64,000 bases of DNA from Bacillus australimaris (lineage in GTDB: Bacteria > Bacillota > Bacilli > Bacillales > Bacillaceae): contig NZ_LGYN01000001.1 of NCBI RefSeq assembly GCF_001307105.1, forward strand, positions 744,001-808,000, written 5' to 3'. This document shows, piece by piece, positions 27,893-37,369 of the stretch. The translations under genes were made by a program, and so were the position numbers. Under the pieces are notes generated by a model. The model was given only the letters and a program-made list of their open reading frames with translations, was not told where the DNA came from and did not search any database. Each line of letters starts with the position of its first letter. The stretch's first letter is position 1.

Positions 27893-28705
27893 CTACTGCT
27901 GTTTTGGTCTGCTTTTTGCAAGAATAAAGATCGGTTCGAGCTTGCCCTCGTCATATAAAAATGACAATGCAGTAATCGGAACCGTACCGCTGGCGAAGAA
28001 GCTCATCGACATCTGTCCTAAAATATCATAGCCTGATTCATTGCGAACATCTGCAATGATGAATACATCTTGATGCGGGACAGAAATCGCCATCTGGCCT
28101 TCTATTTTTTGCGCGTATTCTTGTAATAGCGATTCATTTAAAAGTCTGCTGGCATCATATCCGTCATTTGCACGGAAGAAATAAAAACGGTTGCCTGCCA
28201 CTTCATCCATTTTCACCACAGTTTCAAGCGAGCGGACGTTGAAGCTTGCGGTTTCCCTGATTCGCTCTTTTGTCCAGTTTTCCTTTTGAAGCATCTTCTC
28301 ATCGATTAATCTGTAGGTGCTTCCAAGATCAAGTGCATAATAGATTCTCGTTTCAGCTGTATGCTCATCAAACACGAGCGGAATCCCATCACTTGATGCC
28401 TCAGGAAAGGAAGTGGAACGAATAACCGGATAAATCTGCTTTTCTTTCCCCGAGATGTGCTGCGCTTCGCCTTTCATAGCGCTTAGCGCTTCTTTCACAT
28501 AATAAACAATCTCATCAATTGTTTCATCAGGCTTCACTTCCCACTTTGCGATGATTGGCGGAAGCTCTAGTGTGATGCCTTTGCCTGTTTGTTTATCTTC
28601 AATACGAAGTGTATCTTTTTCCCGATCAAACTGGTGTGACCAGCTGTCATTCGTCAGACGGCTTTTGAGTTCGTTCGCAAGCTGTCTTGATGTCATTTTT
28701 GCCAT
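27893..28705 (-). CDS. ytpQ: DUF1444 protein YtpQ
   Basis: A 270-residue cytoplasmic protein of the DUF1444 family, conserved in Bacillales and always close to ytpP and ytpR. Recognisable stretches are [19 protein letters not shown] at the start and [45 protein letters not shown] in the middle. No catalytic motif or membrane segment is apparent, and the function is unknown. It lies 20 bases after ytpP. Confidence 0.88.
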   Translation of the reverse strand: MAKMTSRQLANELKSRLTNDSWSHQFDREKDTLRIEDKQTGKGITLELPPIIAKWEVKPDETIDEIVYYVKEALSAMKGEAQHISGKEKQIYPVIRSTSFPEASSDGIPLVFDEHTAETRIYYALDLGSTYRLIDEKMLQKENWTKERIRETASFNVRSLETVVKMDEVAGNRFYFFRANDGYDASRLLNESLLQEYAQKIEGQMAISVPHQDVFIIADVRNESGYDILGQMSMSFFASGTVPITALSFLYDEGKLEPIFILAKSRPKQQ

Positions 28706-28725
28706 AGTGTTAGACTCTCCTTTCG

Positions 28726-29046
28726 TTATTTAGAAAGAGAATCTGTTAAAAATGCTTCAATCTCTTCCTTCGTCTTACGATCTTTGCTGACAAAGCGGTT
28801 AATCTCTTGCCCGTTTTTAAAGACTAAAAAGCTTGGAATGCCGTAAATGTCCCACTCTGCACAAGTGTCAATGAACTTGTCTCTATCGACATAGAAGTAC
28901 TCAAATTCTGGGTAGTTCGCTTCAAGCTCTGGCAAGAATGGCTCAATAAATGTGCAGTCTGGGCACCAGTCAGCTGAAAATAGCAATACCGTTAAGTCTT
29001 GTTGGATCACTTTCTGTAATTCTTCGTTTGATTCAATTTTTTTCAT
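28726..29046 (-). CDS. ytpP: Thioredoxin-like protein YtpP
   Basis: A 106-residue thioredoxin-fold protein with active site WCPDC (Cys28, Cys31) in [13 protein letters not shown] and the cis-Pro loop [12 protein letters not shown]. It is expected to act as a cytoplasmic thiol-disulfide oxidoreductase; links to bacillithiol redox control have been proposed. The start follows GGAGG. Its first 14 bases overlap the end of the EIIC-like gene, so the two are probably translationally coupled. Confidence 0.9.
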   Translation of the reverse strand: MKKIESNEELQKVIQQDLTVLLFSADWCPDCTFIEPFLPELEANYPEFEYFYVDRDKFIDTCAEWDIYGIPSFLVFKNGQEINRFVSKDRKTKEEIEAFLTDSLSK

Positions 29047-30061
29047 GTTTTATTCCTCCAGTTTGTATGGTTAAATCTCCGAATTGTATATAGCCTTTCT
29101 TTCTCATCCATTCTGATACTACCAAACTAATCACTGCCGGGCCAACGATATGCAAGAGAGCTATCGCCAGAAATACAGATGGATGAAACCCCATCACTGT
29201 CAGGGTCATGAGCTGTCCCACAAGGCCGCTTGTTCCCATACCTGCTCCTGCCGCATTATTGACCATCCCAAAGCCAATAATACCAATTGGCGCAAGAATT
29301 AAGCCTGCTACCGTCGGTGGAATCAAGATAAGGGGGTTTTTCACAATGTTAGAAAGCTGCAACTTTGACGTCCCAATGCCGACAGCTGCAAGACCGCCAA
29401 AGCGATTTTCTCTAAAGCCTGAAGCAGCAAAGCCGACCATTTGAGCGCAGCAGCCAATTGTTGCAGCACCAGCAGCTGTTCCGCTTAAGTCAAGCATGAG
29501 CGCAAGTGCAGCACTTGAGATAGGAGAACTGAGAGCAAGTCCAACAATGGTTGCTACTAGCATGCCCATGATGAGCGGACTTTGGTCTGTCCCCCACATG
29601 ATAAGCCTGCCAAGCCCTGTCATCATTGCCTGAATACCAGGACCGATGAAAGCAGCAGTGAGAAAGCCTGTGATAATGGTCACAAGCGGCGTTAAAATAA
29701 TATCAATTCTTGTCTCACCACTGACAAGTTTGCCTATTTCCACCCCAATTAGAGCAGCCACGAAGCTTCCAGCTGGTCCCCCAAGCTCTGCTCCAGCGGC
29801 ACCTGAGACAACACTTGCAAAAATGATTAATGGAGAAGCATTTAAGCGATAAGCAACTGCTACGCCAATTGCCGGTCCCATCAGCCCCATAGCAAGCGTA
29901 CCCATTTTCACAATGAGAGAAAATGATAACAGACCACCTGCTGTTTTTAAAATCAGACCGACTACTAATGTAGCAAATAGACCTAAAGCCATATAAGAGA
30001 GTGCATCAATGAAATACACCTTTGGCGAAAGGGAGATTCCCTTTCTTTTTAAATAAGTCAT
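29033..30061 (-). CDS. PTS EIIC_2-type (PfoR-like) membrane protein
   Basis: A 342-residue polytopic protein with about nine or ten membrane segments and many small residues ([65 protein letters not shown]). This is the pattern of the EIIC_2/PfoR family. No EIIA, EIIB or other PTS gene is nearby, so sugar transport is doubtful and the substrate is unknown. I chose the ATG at 30061 after AGGAAG. It opens the operon with ytpP, ytpQ and ytpR; its stop lies inside ytpP. Confidence 0.75.
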   Translation of the reverse strand: MTYLKRKGISLSPKVYFIDALSYMALGLFATLVVGLILKTAGGLLSFSLIVKMGTLAMGLMGPAIGVAVAYRLNASPLIIFASVVSGAAGAELGGPAGSFVAALIGVEIGKLVSGETRIDIILTPLVTIITGFLTAAFIGPGIQAMMTGLGRLIMWGTDQSPLIMGMLVATIVGLALSSPISSAALALMLDLSGTAAGAATIGCCAQMVGFAASGFRENRFGGLAAVGIGTSKLQLSNIVKNPLILIPPTVAGLILAPIGIIGFGMVNNAAGAGMGTSGLVGQLMTLTVMGFHPSVFLAIALLHIVGPAVISLVVSEWMRKKGYIQFGDLTIQTGGIKHEKN

Positions 30062-30261
30062 CAACGTCGTCTTCCTGCTTTCTCATAGGAAAGACGAAAT
30101 GGCCTGTCCTTCCCATTATATGTAGTATTCTTACGATGAAAAATAGTCTCTACCATGAATATCATAATCATATTTTTTTTGCTTTATCAAGCACTTCTTG
30201 TGTAACATGAAAAGAAACAGGGCAAACCTTTACTAAGTTTGTGCAAAAGGAGGAGATCGTT

Positions 30262-30708
30262 ATGCAATTAACCATCTATTTAGCTGGAGAAATACATAGC
30301 CAGTGGCGTGATGAAATCAAGGAGAAAAGCCAATCCCTGAAGCTGCCGGTGACATTTGTCGGTCCAATGGAGAATCATGACCGCTCAGATCAAATTGGTG
30401 AGGATATTTTAGGTGAGCAGCCGAATGCCATTTTCAAAGATGATGCTGCTTCTGATTTAAACAATTTTCGTACTGAGATTTTATTAAACAAGGCAGATGT
30501 CGTCATCGCCCGATTTGGTGAGAAATATAAACAGTGGAACACAGCCATGGATGCCTCTGCTGCTATTGCAAAAGGAAAACCTCTTATTTTGATCCGCCCA
30601 AAAGAGCTGCACCATCCATTAAAGGAACTTTCAAACAAAGCGAATATCACTGTGGAAACCGTGAATCAAGCGATCAAGGCATTATCTTACGTGTTTGAAC
30701 AGCAATAG
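30262..30708 (+). CDS. ytoQ: YtoQ family protein
   Basis: A 148-residue protein of the YtoQ family, related to nucleoside 2-deoxyribosyltransferase-like folds (YLAGEIHSQWRDEI, GPMENHDRSD, DVVIARFGEKYKQWNTAMDASAAIAKGKPLILIRP). The role is unknown. I chose the ATG at 30262, which follows AAAGGAGGAG; the in-frame GTG at 30241 precedes that site and is rejected. Single-gene unit, followed at once by a short palindromic element and then the terminator of convergent ytoP. Confidence 0.88.
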   Translation: MQLTIYLAGEIHSQWRDEIKEKSQSLKLPVTFVGPMENHDRSDQIGEDILGEQPNAIFKDDAASDLNNFRTEILLNKADVVIARFGEKYKQWNTAMDASAAIAKGKPLILIRPKELHHPLKELSNKANITVETVNQAIKALSYVFEQQ

Positions 30709-30710
30709 CT

Positions 30711-30777
30711 AAAAGCGTGTTAGACAACCTTTGCAGCACCGTCTCGCAATGAATGCGAGGGTTTGTCTACATACTAA
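30711..30777 (+). repeat. 67-bp shortened relative of the 124-bp element
   Basis: Its left end (AGCGTGTTAGACAACCTTTGCAG) and right end (GAATGCGAGGGTTTGTCTAC) match the ends of the two 124-bp elements, but the central half is replaced by a CTCGCA/TGCGAG hairpin. The outermost bases have decayed (AAAAGCG/ATACTAA). CTAAA occurs on both flanks. It lies three bases past the ytoQ stop. Confidence 0.7.
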
Positions 30778-30809
30778 AGGCTGCTCTCATTGAAGAGGCA
30801 GCCTTTTTC
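30776..30809. terminator. Terminator between ytoQ and ytoP
   Basis: AAAGGCTGC / GCAGCCTTTT hairpin with inner TCTC/GAAGA pairing and a T run, between the convergent genes. Confidence 0.8.
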
Positions 30810-30817
30810 TATGACAT

Positions 30818-31891
30818 TTATACCTGTTGATAAATAGAATCCACTGTGCTTCGATCACAATTTTTGACAAGGCGGACAATTAATTCTTTTGCCGCTGCGT
30901 AATCATCCACATGCAAAACAGAATGACTTGTATGAATGTAGCGTGCGCAAACACCAATGACAGCAGAAGGCACACCTTGGTTTGAAATATGAACACGTCC
31001 AGCGTCCGTTCCACCCGGTGATACGAAATATTGGTATGGAATGTTGTTTGTTTCAGCAGTATCGAGTACAAAGTCTCTCATCCCGCGGTGCGTAATCATT
31101 GTACGATCAAAAATACGCAGAAGTGTACCTTTTCCAAGCTGGCCGAATTGTGTTTTGTCACCTGTCACATCGTTTGCAGGACTCGCATCTAAAGCGAAGA
31201 ATAAATCCGGCTGAATCATATTCGCAGCTGCCTCAGCCCCTCTAAGCCCTACTTCTTCTTGAACAGTTGCCCCTGAATACAGCTCGCATGAAAGGGATTC
31301 ATCTTTTAATTCTTTTAATAATTCAATCGCAAGTCCGCAGCCATAGCGGTTATCCCAAGCCTTCGCTAAAATCTTTTTTGGATTCGCCATTGGGGTGAAA
31401 ACCGTTGCTGGAACGATTTGCTGTCCTGGGCGAATGCCAAGCGCTTTTGCCTCTTCTTCACTGTCTGCACCTATATCAATCAGCATATCTGACGGCTTCA
31501 CAGGTTTGCTTTTTTGTTCTGGCGTGAGAAGGTGAGGAGGTGTACTTGAGACGACACCAGGAATTGGCCCTTGATCGGTATGAACGTCCACACGCTGAGC
31601 CAGCATGACTTGACTCCACCAGCCGCCAAGTGTTTGAAAACGAATCATCCCGTTTTTCGTAATCGCTGAGACCATGAATCCAACTTCATCCATATGACCC
31701 GCTACCATAATTTTCGGTGCGTTTTCCGGCCCCTTTCGTACGCCAAACACCCCGCCAAGACGATCCTGAATAAGTTCATCAGAATATTGCTCAAGTTCTT
31801 TTTTCATAAAAGCACGCACATGGTGCTCATTTCCTGGAGCTCCTTGTAATTCTGTTAAATTTCGGAAAAGCGATAATGTTTCTTCGTTCAT
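30818..31891 (-). CDS. ytoP: M42-family metalloaminopeptidase YtoP
   Basis: A 357-residue dinuclear metal aminopeptidase/endoglucanase-like protein of peptidase family M42. Metal-ligand motifs are in order: [12 protein letters not shown] (His66), [10 protein letters not shown] (Asp near 182), [13 protein letters not shown] (catalytic Glu pair near 214), [10 protein letters not shown], and [18 protein letters not shown] with a late His ([10 protein letters not shown]). Oligomeric TET-like assemblies are known in the family. It likely trims peptides in the cytoplasm. Monocistronic. Confidence 0.92.
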   Translation of the reverse strand: MNEETLSLFRNLTELQGAPGNEHHVRAFMKKELEQYSDELIQDRLGGVFGVRKGPENAPKIMVAGHMDEVGFMVSAITKNGMIRFQTLGGWWSQVMLAQRVDVHTDQGPIPGVVSSTPPHLLTPEQKSKPVKPSDMLIDIGADSEEEAKALGIRPGQQIVPATVFTPMANPKKILAKAWDNRYGCGLAIELLKELKDESLSCELYSGATVQEEVGLRGAEAAANMIQPDLFFALDASPANDVTGDKTQFGQLGKGTLLRIFDRTMITHRGMRDFVLDTAETNNIPYQYFVSPGGTDAGRVHISNQGVPSAVIGVCARYIHTSHSVLHVDDYAAAKELIVRLVKNCDRSTVDSIYQQV

Positions 31892-32090
31892 TCTACAGTT
31901 TACCTCGTTTCTATGTAATGACCATATATATTCCTATAAAAATAACACTCACTTTATACTATAAGAATTCTTTCGGTTTTCCAAGTATCTCTCGAGAAAT
32001 TTTGAATATGCTTTCAAGTATTCGGATTCCTTAACATCAATGGACAAGTTTTGTATAATGGAAAAAACAGCAATACGGAGGTGCAGCACG

Positions 32091-32405
32091 TTGAAGTTAA
32101 AACATGTTCTGATTGGTGCGAGTATTGGCGTAGCCGCTGCAATTGTTGCAAAGAAAGTATTTTTCCCTACGTATATCTCGTCTGAAAAAGCGTTAAAAAT
32201 TGTAAAATCTGCTTTTAAACAGCGCGGCCCGATTGATGGCTCTTGGATTTATACTGTACCAGAACCGTATACCGTAAATGGTGAAACGATTGATGTGTAC
32301 AAATCTGGCATTACCCGCTCTGCCTTTGGCGAGCTTGAACAGTATGAAGTGATGATTGATGCCAAAACAGGCATGATTGTAGACGTCATCGATTCTGTTG
32401 CATGA
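32091..32405 (+). CDS. ytzB: PepSY-domain membrane protein YtzB
   Basis: A 104-residue protein: an N-terminal membrane segment (VLIGASIGVAAAIVAKKVFF, about residues 5-24) and then a PepSY-like domain (SSEKALKIVKSAFKQRGPIDGSWIYTVPEPYTVNGETIDVYKSGITR...YEVMIDAKTGMIVDVID). I chose the TTG at 32091, seven bases after GGAGGTG; the longer ATG reading from 32040 lacks a ribosome binding site and would disrupt the N-terminal anchor. PepSY domains often inhibit extracytoplasmic proteases; the partner is unknown. Confidence 0.85.
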   Translation: MKLKHVLIGASIGVAAAIVAKKVFFPTYISSEKALKIVKSAFKQRGPIDGSWIYTVPEPYTVNGETIDVYKSGITRSAFGELEQYEVMIDAKTGMIVDVIDSVA

Positions 32406-32415
32406 TCAAGAAAGC

Positions 32416-32452
32416 TTCGCAAAGACGTGTCCTTGCGAAGCTTTTTTTATAT
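32416..32452. terminator. Terminator, ytzB / malS
   Basis: GCTTCGCAAAGACG / TCCTTGCGAAGC hairpin (32414-32443) followed by T7; lies between the convergent ytzB and malS. Confidence 0.75.
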
Positions 32453-34144
32453 AGCTTTGATTTTTTTGTACACAGGATGCCACATCGCGTCCTGAACAGC
32501 CTGAATGAGATCATCAGGCGTTTCTTCTGCAATTCCTTCATCGATAGCTGCCTGTGCCACACGGACAGCAACTGTGGCTGAAACGGTACGAAGCTGATCA
32601 ACACTTGGCAGCATCGCTGCTCCCGGCTTCCCAACACTAACCATGCTTGCAATGGCTTCAGCACTCGCAACAAACATACTGTCTGTCATCAATCTGGCTT
32701 TAGATACAATCGTGCCAAGACCAAGTCCAGGAAAGACAAGGGCATTATTCGCTTGTCCAATTTCATATGTCACACCATTGTATTCAACAGGATCAAATGG
32801 GCTTCCCGTCGTTACAAGGGCGCGTCCTTCTGTCCACTCGATCAAATCTTTCGGCTTAGCTTCTGAAAGAGGTGTCGGATTCGACATCGGTAAAATTGCA
32901 GGACGCTCCACGTGTGACGCCATTTCTTTGACAATTTCCTCTGTAAATGCTCCTCCTACAGTCGAGGTGCCAATTAAGATCGTTGGTTTCGCCTGCTTGA
33001 CGACCTCTAATAGATCAATCGAATGCTTTGGACCATTACGGGCATAATCCTTTACTTCGTCTGAACGCCTTGCATACGGCTTTTGAAAAGGCTGAATGTC
33101 AGGTGAATCATCTGTGAGCAGCCCCGTTTTATCAATACACCAGAAATGATCATAAGCTTCATCTTCTTTGACTCCGTCTCTGACAATGGCATCACGGATT
33201 TGCTCGGCTATGCCAATACCTGCCGTACCCGCTCCAAAAATGACGATTCGATGATCTTTTAGTGGAACTTTCGAAGCTTTTGCACATGCCAGAACCGCAG
33301 CAAGTGAAACGGCTCCAGTCCCTTGAATATCATCATTAAATGTACATATACGATCCTTATATTTTTCCAATATCGCACGAGCATTCTTTGTACCAAAGTC
33401 TTCCCAATGAAGGAGTGCATTTGGAAAAGTGGCACGGGCAAGCTCAACATATTGATCAATGAACTGGTCATAGCGCTCTCCTCGAACGCGGGAGTGTTGA
33501 TTTCCAACATAAAGCGGATCATTCAAAAGACTTTCCTGATTCGTTCCGGCATCAAGGACTACTGCCAGCACGCGGCTAGGATCAATGCCTGCTGCGGCTG
33601 TATAAACAGCGAGTTTTCCGACTGAAATGGCAATCCCGCCAACACCCCAGTCTCCAATGCCTAAAATACCTTCTGCATCAGTTGCAACGATTAAGTCAAT
33701 TGATTCATCGACTCCATATGAGGCAAAAATCTCTTCCATGCCTTCTAGATCATCAATGGATAAATAAAGCCCCCTAGGCTTTCGATATTCATGGCTATAG
33801 CGCTGAATAGCCGTTCCTACTGTTGGCGTGTAGACAATCGGAAGCATTTCTGCCAAGTGCTCATTAAGTAATTTGTAAAAAAGCACTTCGTTTCTGTCAT
33901 GTAGCGATGTCAAATACACATTTTTCCCAAGTTCATCCGGCTGTGCCTTAAACTGCTCATATGCCCGCTTTGCCTGATCCTCTAAAGTTAGGACCTTAGG
34001 CGGGAGAAATCCCTTTAACCCAAGCTCTTCCCGCTCTTCCTTTGTAAATGCAACCCCTTTGTTTAAATAAGGGACTGACATGAGCTCCATCCCTCTTAAA
34101 GGTGTTTCGATCACATGATCATGTACACGATAAAATTGGTTCAC
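32447..34144 (-). CDS. malS: NAD-dependent malic enzyme
   Basis: Decarboxylates malate to pyruvate with NAD+. It has about 565 residues and the malic-enzyme order: catalytic Tyr region ([16 protein letters not shown]), [30 protein letters not shown], metal-binding [10 protein letters not shown] and [16 protein letters not shown], then NAD fold [13 protein letters not shown]. Three in-frame GTGs precede the conserved region; I chose the one at 34144 (MNQFYRVH), seven bases after AAGGAAG. The longest frame begins at 34162. B. subtilis has four malic enzymes; this one matches MalS by context. Confidence 0.92.
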   Translation of the reverse strand: MNQFYRVHDHVIETPLRGMELMSVPYLNKGVAFTKEEREELGLKGFLPPKVLTLEDQAKRAYEQFKAQPDELGKNVYLTSLHDRNEVLFYKLLNEHLAEMLPIVYTPTVGTAIQRYSHEYRKPRGLYLSIDDLEGMEEIFASYGVDESIDLIVATDAEGILGIGDWGVGGIAISVGKLAVYTAAAGIDPSRVLAVVLDAGTNQESLLNDPLYVGNQHSRVRGERYDQFIDQYVELARATFPNALLHWEDFGTKNARAILEKYKDRICTFNDDIQGTGAVSLAAVLACAKASKVPLKDHRIVIFGAGTAGIGIAEQIRDAIVRDGVKEDEAYDHFWCIDKTGLLTDDSPDIQPFQKPYARRSDEVKDYARNGPKHSIDLLEVVKQAKPTILIGTSTVGGAFTEEIVKEMASHVERPAILPMSNPTPLSEAKPKDLIEWTEGRALVTTGSPFDPVEYNGVTYEIGQANNALVFPGLGLGTIVSKARLMTDSMFVASAEAIASMVSVGKPGAAMLPSVDQLRTVSATVAVRVAQAAIDEGIAEETPDDLIQAVQDAMWHPVYKKIKAI

Positions 34145-34217
34145 CTGCACTCTTCCTTTCACAAGTTCATTTTGTCGTTATTTTGTGTGAAAGGTGAAAA
34201 AACATACAGGTGATCTT

Positions 34218-35066
34218 TTATCTTCCTGTTTCTCTTTTGATTTCGTGTGTGATTTGCCCGTCTTCGTCCCATTTTACTGCACGGTAAATGGCATCATGAT
34301 AAAACAAGAACCAGGCATTTTTTTCTTCTGCAAATGCCTGCCACTTTTGCTTAGCTGGAATCGAAGTCATTGGGTAATCATCATATGCTAGAACCCAGAG
34401 TGGATTTTTATGAGCATGTGTTGGCATGATATCGGCTAAATGAATGGCTGTCTCGCCCTCACTTGTGAGTGTTAAGATGCTATGACCATTGCTGTGACCA
34501 CCTGTATGGTGCAGCTGAATGCCTTCTGTCACTTCAATGCTTTCTTCAAATGTAACCACTTGATCTGCCACTGGCTCCCAGTTTTCTTTCCAATATGTAT
34601 TTCTTGATCGGATGTTCGGCGCTCTCATTTCATCCCATTCGATTTTCGATGTGATGATTTTTGCTTGCTGAAAAACAGACACAAGCTCGTCACCCTCACG
34701 TTTTGTTAATCCGCTGGCATGATCGAAATGCAGGTGTGTCATTAATACGTAATCAATGTCTGATGGCCCCAAGCCAAGAGCCGCTAAATATTCTTCCAAT
34801 TTGGTTTCCTCTGTTACGCCGTAATTGCGTTTTTGTTTATCTGTGAGCTTTCCTGATCCAATACCAGAATCCACTAACAGATGAAGGCCATTCCACCGAA
34901 TGAGAATTGGATCACACCGTAATTCAATTTGATTGCGGTCATTTACCGGGTATTTTTTTGACCATAATGGCTTTGGCACGACACCGAACATTGCACCGCC
35001 ATCCATGTGCGTATCTCCACCGTTTAACCAAAACAGTTCCATTCCACCTATTTTCATTGTCTCCAT
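34218..35066 (-). CDS. ytnP: Metallo-beta-lactamase-fold lactonase YtnP
   Basis: A 282-residue MBL-fold hydrolase related to AiiA-type quorum-quenching lactonases. The zinc motif [11 protein letters not shown] is near residue 110, with a His in [10 protein letters not shown] near 195 and an Asp in HLADIMPTH near 215. B. subtilis YtnP degrades homoserine lactones and can interfere with Streptomyces signalling. I chose the ATG at 35066 (METMKIGG), ten bases after GGAGG; upstream in-frame ATGs at 35117 and 35075 are poorly placed. It lies between malS and trmB on the same strand. Confidence 0.9.
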   Translation of the reverse strand: METMKIGGMELFWLNGGDTHMDGGAMFGVVPKPLWSKKYPVNDRNQIELRCDPILIRWNGLHLLVDSGIGSGKLTDKQKRNYGVTEETKLEEYLAALGLGPSDIDYVLMTHLHFDHASGLTKREGDELVSVFQQAKIITSKIEWDEMRAPNIRSRNTYWKENWEPVADQVVTFEESIEVTEGIQLHHTGGHSNGHSILTLTSEGETAIHLADIMPTHAHKNPLWVLAYDDYPMTSIPAKQKWQAFAEEKNAWFLFYHDAIYRAVKWDEDGQITHEIKRETGR

Positions 35067-35138
35067 GACTGTCATCCCTCCTTTTTCTATCGTAGCAAAT
35101 ACAGCCAAAAATCGCATGCACGAATCTTTTCATGAAAA

Positions 35139-35171
35139 AAGCTGACTGCTATTTGTTTTGCAGTCAGCTTG
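35139..35171 (-). terminator. Terminator of trmB
   Basis: AAGCTGACTGC / GCAGTCAGCTT hairpin, 11 bases past the trmB stop, with an A6 tract on the left giving a U run on the minus strand. Confidence 0.85.
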
Positions 35172-35181
35172 ATGCTATTTG

Positions 35182-35823
35182 TTATTCTGGGAATTTGACC
35201 TCTGATCGATAAATAGGTTGTCCCATAGACGAGAATTTCTCTTCATATTCAGTCATAACATTTCCTTCTAAGCCATCCTCATGTAAATCTAGGCTGACAT
35301 ACGTTAAAAGAAGGCCATATGCAGAAAAACTTGTTAAGGAATATTCAAATAACCTGCGGTTATCTGTTTTGAAGTGTAATTCACCGCCTGGACGGAGAAT
35401 ATGTTCATATCGCTCTAAAAAGGCTTTAAACGTCAATCTGCGCTTTTCGTGTCTTGCTTTTGGCCACGGATCGGAGAAATTCAAATAGACCCGGTCAATC
35501 TCATTTTCCGCAAACACATCTGTCAGCGTCTCAGCATTGATGTTCAAAAGCTTTACATTTTCAACATCTGTCTCTTTGATTTTATCTACTGCTGTCACAA
35601 TGACACTTTTAAATAACTCAATGCCAATATAGTTGATATGAGGATGAAGCTTGCCCATTCCAGCAATAAAGCTCCCTTTTCCTGTCCCAACTTCAATATG
35701 GATTGGATGATCATTTCCAAACAGCTCATGCCATTTCCCTTTATGTTGCTCCGGGTTTGCTAACGCAATATGAGCATTCTCAGCTAAGTAATCATCAGCC
35801 CATGGCTTATGTCGCATTCTCAA
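35182..35823 (-). CDS. trmB: tRNA (guanine-N7-)-methyltransferase
   Basis: Methylates G46 of tRNAs to m7G using SAM. It has 213 residues with the SAM motif [17 protein letters not shown] near 40, [17 protein letters not shown], and the TrmB signature [24 protein letters not shown] near 117-137. The N-terminal [10 protein letters not shown] is also typical. It heads toward ytnP with its own terminator; it diverges from ytzH, with 188 bases between starts. Confidence 0.95.
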   Translation of the reverse strand: MRMRHKPWADDYLAENAHIALANPEQHKGKWHELFGNDHPIHIEVGTGKGSFIAGMGKLHPHINYIGIELFKSVIVTAVDKIKETDVENVKLLNINAETLTDVFAENEIDRVYLNFSDPWPKARHEKRRLTFKAFLERYEHILRPGGELHFKTDNRRLFEYSLTSFSAYGLLLTYVSLDLHEDGLEGNVMTEYEEKFSSMGQPIYRSEVKFPE

Positions 35824-35909
35824 TTTGATACACCTCTATTTTCTTTACATTTTATCAAGATACCACGAAACATAAAGACCCGCAAGACAGCAACTCCTAT
35901 GTCCATATG

Positions 35910-35939
35910 AAAAAGACCAGCTCTTCGCTTGGCTGGTCT
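35910..35939 (-). terminator. Minus-strand terminator upstream of ytzH
   Basis: AGACCAGC (35914-35921) pairs with GCTGGTCT (35932-35939); on the minus strand the hairpin runs into UUUUCAU. No minus-strand gene ends nearby except ytmP, whose stop is 345 bases to the right, past all of ytzH. Confidence 0.6.
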
Positions 35940-36011
35940 GACGCATGTATAAATTGGGCGCTGAATGCACAGTTTAACCTCATAAATGACACGCAGGAAA
36001 GGAGCATACGT

Positions 36012-36287
36012 ATGGGTTTAAACCGTCAACATCAGCTTCAATTAGTCAAAGATATTTTAACCGATCACCAGCTGGATTGCTGCGGGACTGTTGCAGAATA
36101 TGAACAGGTGGGACGTGTGATTCAATTAATGCTGGCAAAAGAAGATTTGGATGCTGACGTCCGTCAGCTATTAACAGATATTTATGATTACAGCCAAAAG
36201 GGCACCTCTGTCAGTTCAATTGATGCACATATCGAGGCGCATCAATCTCATCTATCTGACTGGGTCGAGAACATTCCACTGTCTTAA
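36012..36287 (+). CDS. ytzH: YtzH-like protein
   Basis: A 91-residue cytoplasmic protein (MGLNRQHQLQLVKDILTDHQLDCCGTVAEYEQVGRVIQLML...) of the YtzH family, found next to trmB and ytmP in Bacillus; function unknown. I chose the ATG at 36012 because AAAGGAG lies seven bases before it; the longer reading from 35907 runs through a terminator-like hairpin. Its stop codon shares bases with the stop of the convergent ytmP (TTAA at 36284-36287). Confidence 0.88.
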   Translation: MGLNRQHQLQLVKDILTDHQLDCCGTVAEYEQVGRVIQLMLAKEDLDADVRQLLTDIYDYSQKGTSVSSIDAHIEAHQSHLSDWVENIPLS

Positions 36288-37084
36288 TGGATGTTTAACC
36301 GTTTTAAGAGTGCATTCAGCTCGACTTGCACTTCTTTTTGCGCCTTATCATTTCCTTTTCTTTTATGCCAAACAACAAACGATACGGTTTCAGCGAGCAC
36401 GTACCACGCCATTCGTTTTCGCAAATTGTCCGTCAGCGGGGCGCCGTACATAGAGAGCCAGCTTTCCCAGTTCTCTTCCTCAACATAATGGTATAAAAGC
36501 GGTCCAAGATCAATCGCTGGGTCCGCAATCATCGCTCCATCCCAGTCAATTAAATAGAGCTGGTTTTCATCTGTGAGCAGCCAATTATTATGATTGAGGT
36601 CACAATGACAGACGACCTTATCCTCGAAATGGACTGCCTCCACATGCTTCTCTAAGTACTGGATGGCATGCGAAATGTCTTGTGAATCAATTTGCTCTTT
36701 TAATATGGACTGTTTCAGATGCATCAGAATGGATTCTGGGTCTAGAGAGTGTTTCTCTAATCGTTTCAGCATATCGAGCAATTCTTTTGATGTATGAATT
36801 TTTCTTAGTTGCTCTGCTACAGGACGGTCGTTCATGTCCTTTGGCTTCAGCTCTCTGCCGCTCAGCCAGTGCTGTGCAGTAATCACGTCCCCATTTTCCA
36901 TCCGTTTTGTCCAGACAAGCTTCGGCACAATGCCTTCAGCTGACAAAACCGCAAGAAACGGTGACGTATTGCGTTTTAAAAATAGCTTTTGGTCATTGTG
37001 TGTTGCGAAGTACGCATCTCCCGTAGCGCCTCCAGCAGGAGAGATGTGCCATTCGCTACCTAATATTTGTCCCAACCAGTTCAT
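36284..37084 (-). CDS. ytmP: Aminoglycoside phosphotransferase/choline kinase-like protein YtmP
   Basis: A kinase-like protein of about 266 residues. It has the APH/ChoK catalytic loop HCDLNHNNWLL (near 170) and the metal-binding LIDWDGAMIADPAIDLGPLLYHY (near 188-210); the N-terminal lobe holds GGATGDAYF and KLFLKRNTSPF with the ATP-binding Lys. The substrate is unknown. I take the ATG at 37084 (MNWLGQIL); an in-frame TTG at 37096 is also possible, and neither has a strong ribosome binding site. It meets ytzH tail to tail with overlapping stop codons. Confidence 0.85.
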   Translation of the reverse strand: MNWLGQILGSEWHISPAGGATGDAYFATHNDQKLFLKRNTSPFLAVLSAEGIVPKLVWTKRMENGDVITAQHWLSGRELKPKDMNDRPVAEQLRKIHTSKELLDMLKRLEKHSLDPESILMHLKQSILKEQIDSQDISHAIQYLEKHVEAVHFEDKVVCHCDLNHNNWLLTDENQLYLIDWDGAMIADPAIDLGPLLYHYVEEENWESWLSMYGAPLTDNLRKRMAWYVLAETVSFVVWHKRKGNDKAQKEVQVELNALLKRLNIH

Positions 37085-37147
37085 ATCAATTTTCAACCCA
37101 TCATTTCTTAAAATATTTTAAATCTTGCTTTTTTAGTCGACAAAATT

Positions 37148-37181
37148 CAGCCGATTGAAGGTCAATTGGCTGTTTCTTTTT
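37148..37181 (+). terminator. Plus-strand terminator beyond the ytmP start
   Basis: CAGCCGATTG (37148-37157) pairs with CAATTGGCTG (37163-37172) with one G-T pair and a five-base loop, then TTTC and T7. The nearest upstream plus-strand gene is ytzH, which ends 860 bases earlier, so it may end a ytzH transcript that runs antisense to ytmP. Confidence 0.6.
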
Positions 37182-37202
37182 TTATTTATATGATCATAAA
37201 AA

Positions 37203-37249
37203 CAAAAAGGACAGCTATTGAGAATGAGATGCTAAACAATAGCCGTCCT
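37203..37249 (-). terminator. Terminator of the ytlP-ytlQ-ytlR run
   Basis: AGGACAGCTATTG (37208-37220) pairs with CAATAGCCGTCCT (37237-37249); on the minus strand it is followed by U5GU5. It lies 120 bases past the ytlR stop. Confidence 0.8.
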
Positions 37250-37369
37250 ATAGATTTTATCGTTACCTTCTTATACTCGTCAAGCAAAACTAAAAAATCA
37301 GGACAAGAACCTTACGAAAAAGAAGGCTTTTTTCATGGTTCTTTAACTGCGATATACACCGCAAGTTCG

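Noticed and set aside
32386-32673. 95-residue frame antisense-phase to the malS 3' end
   Set aside because: Lies inside malS in another frame and crosses its terminator; malS is clearly coding.
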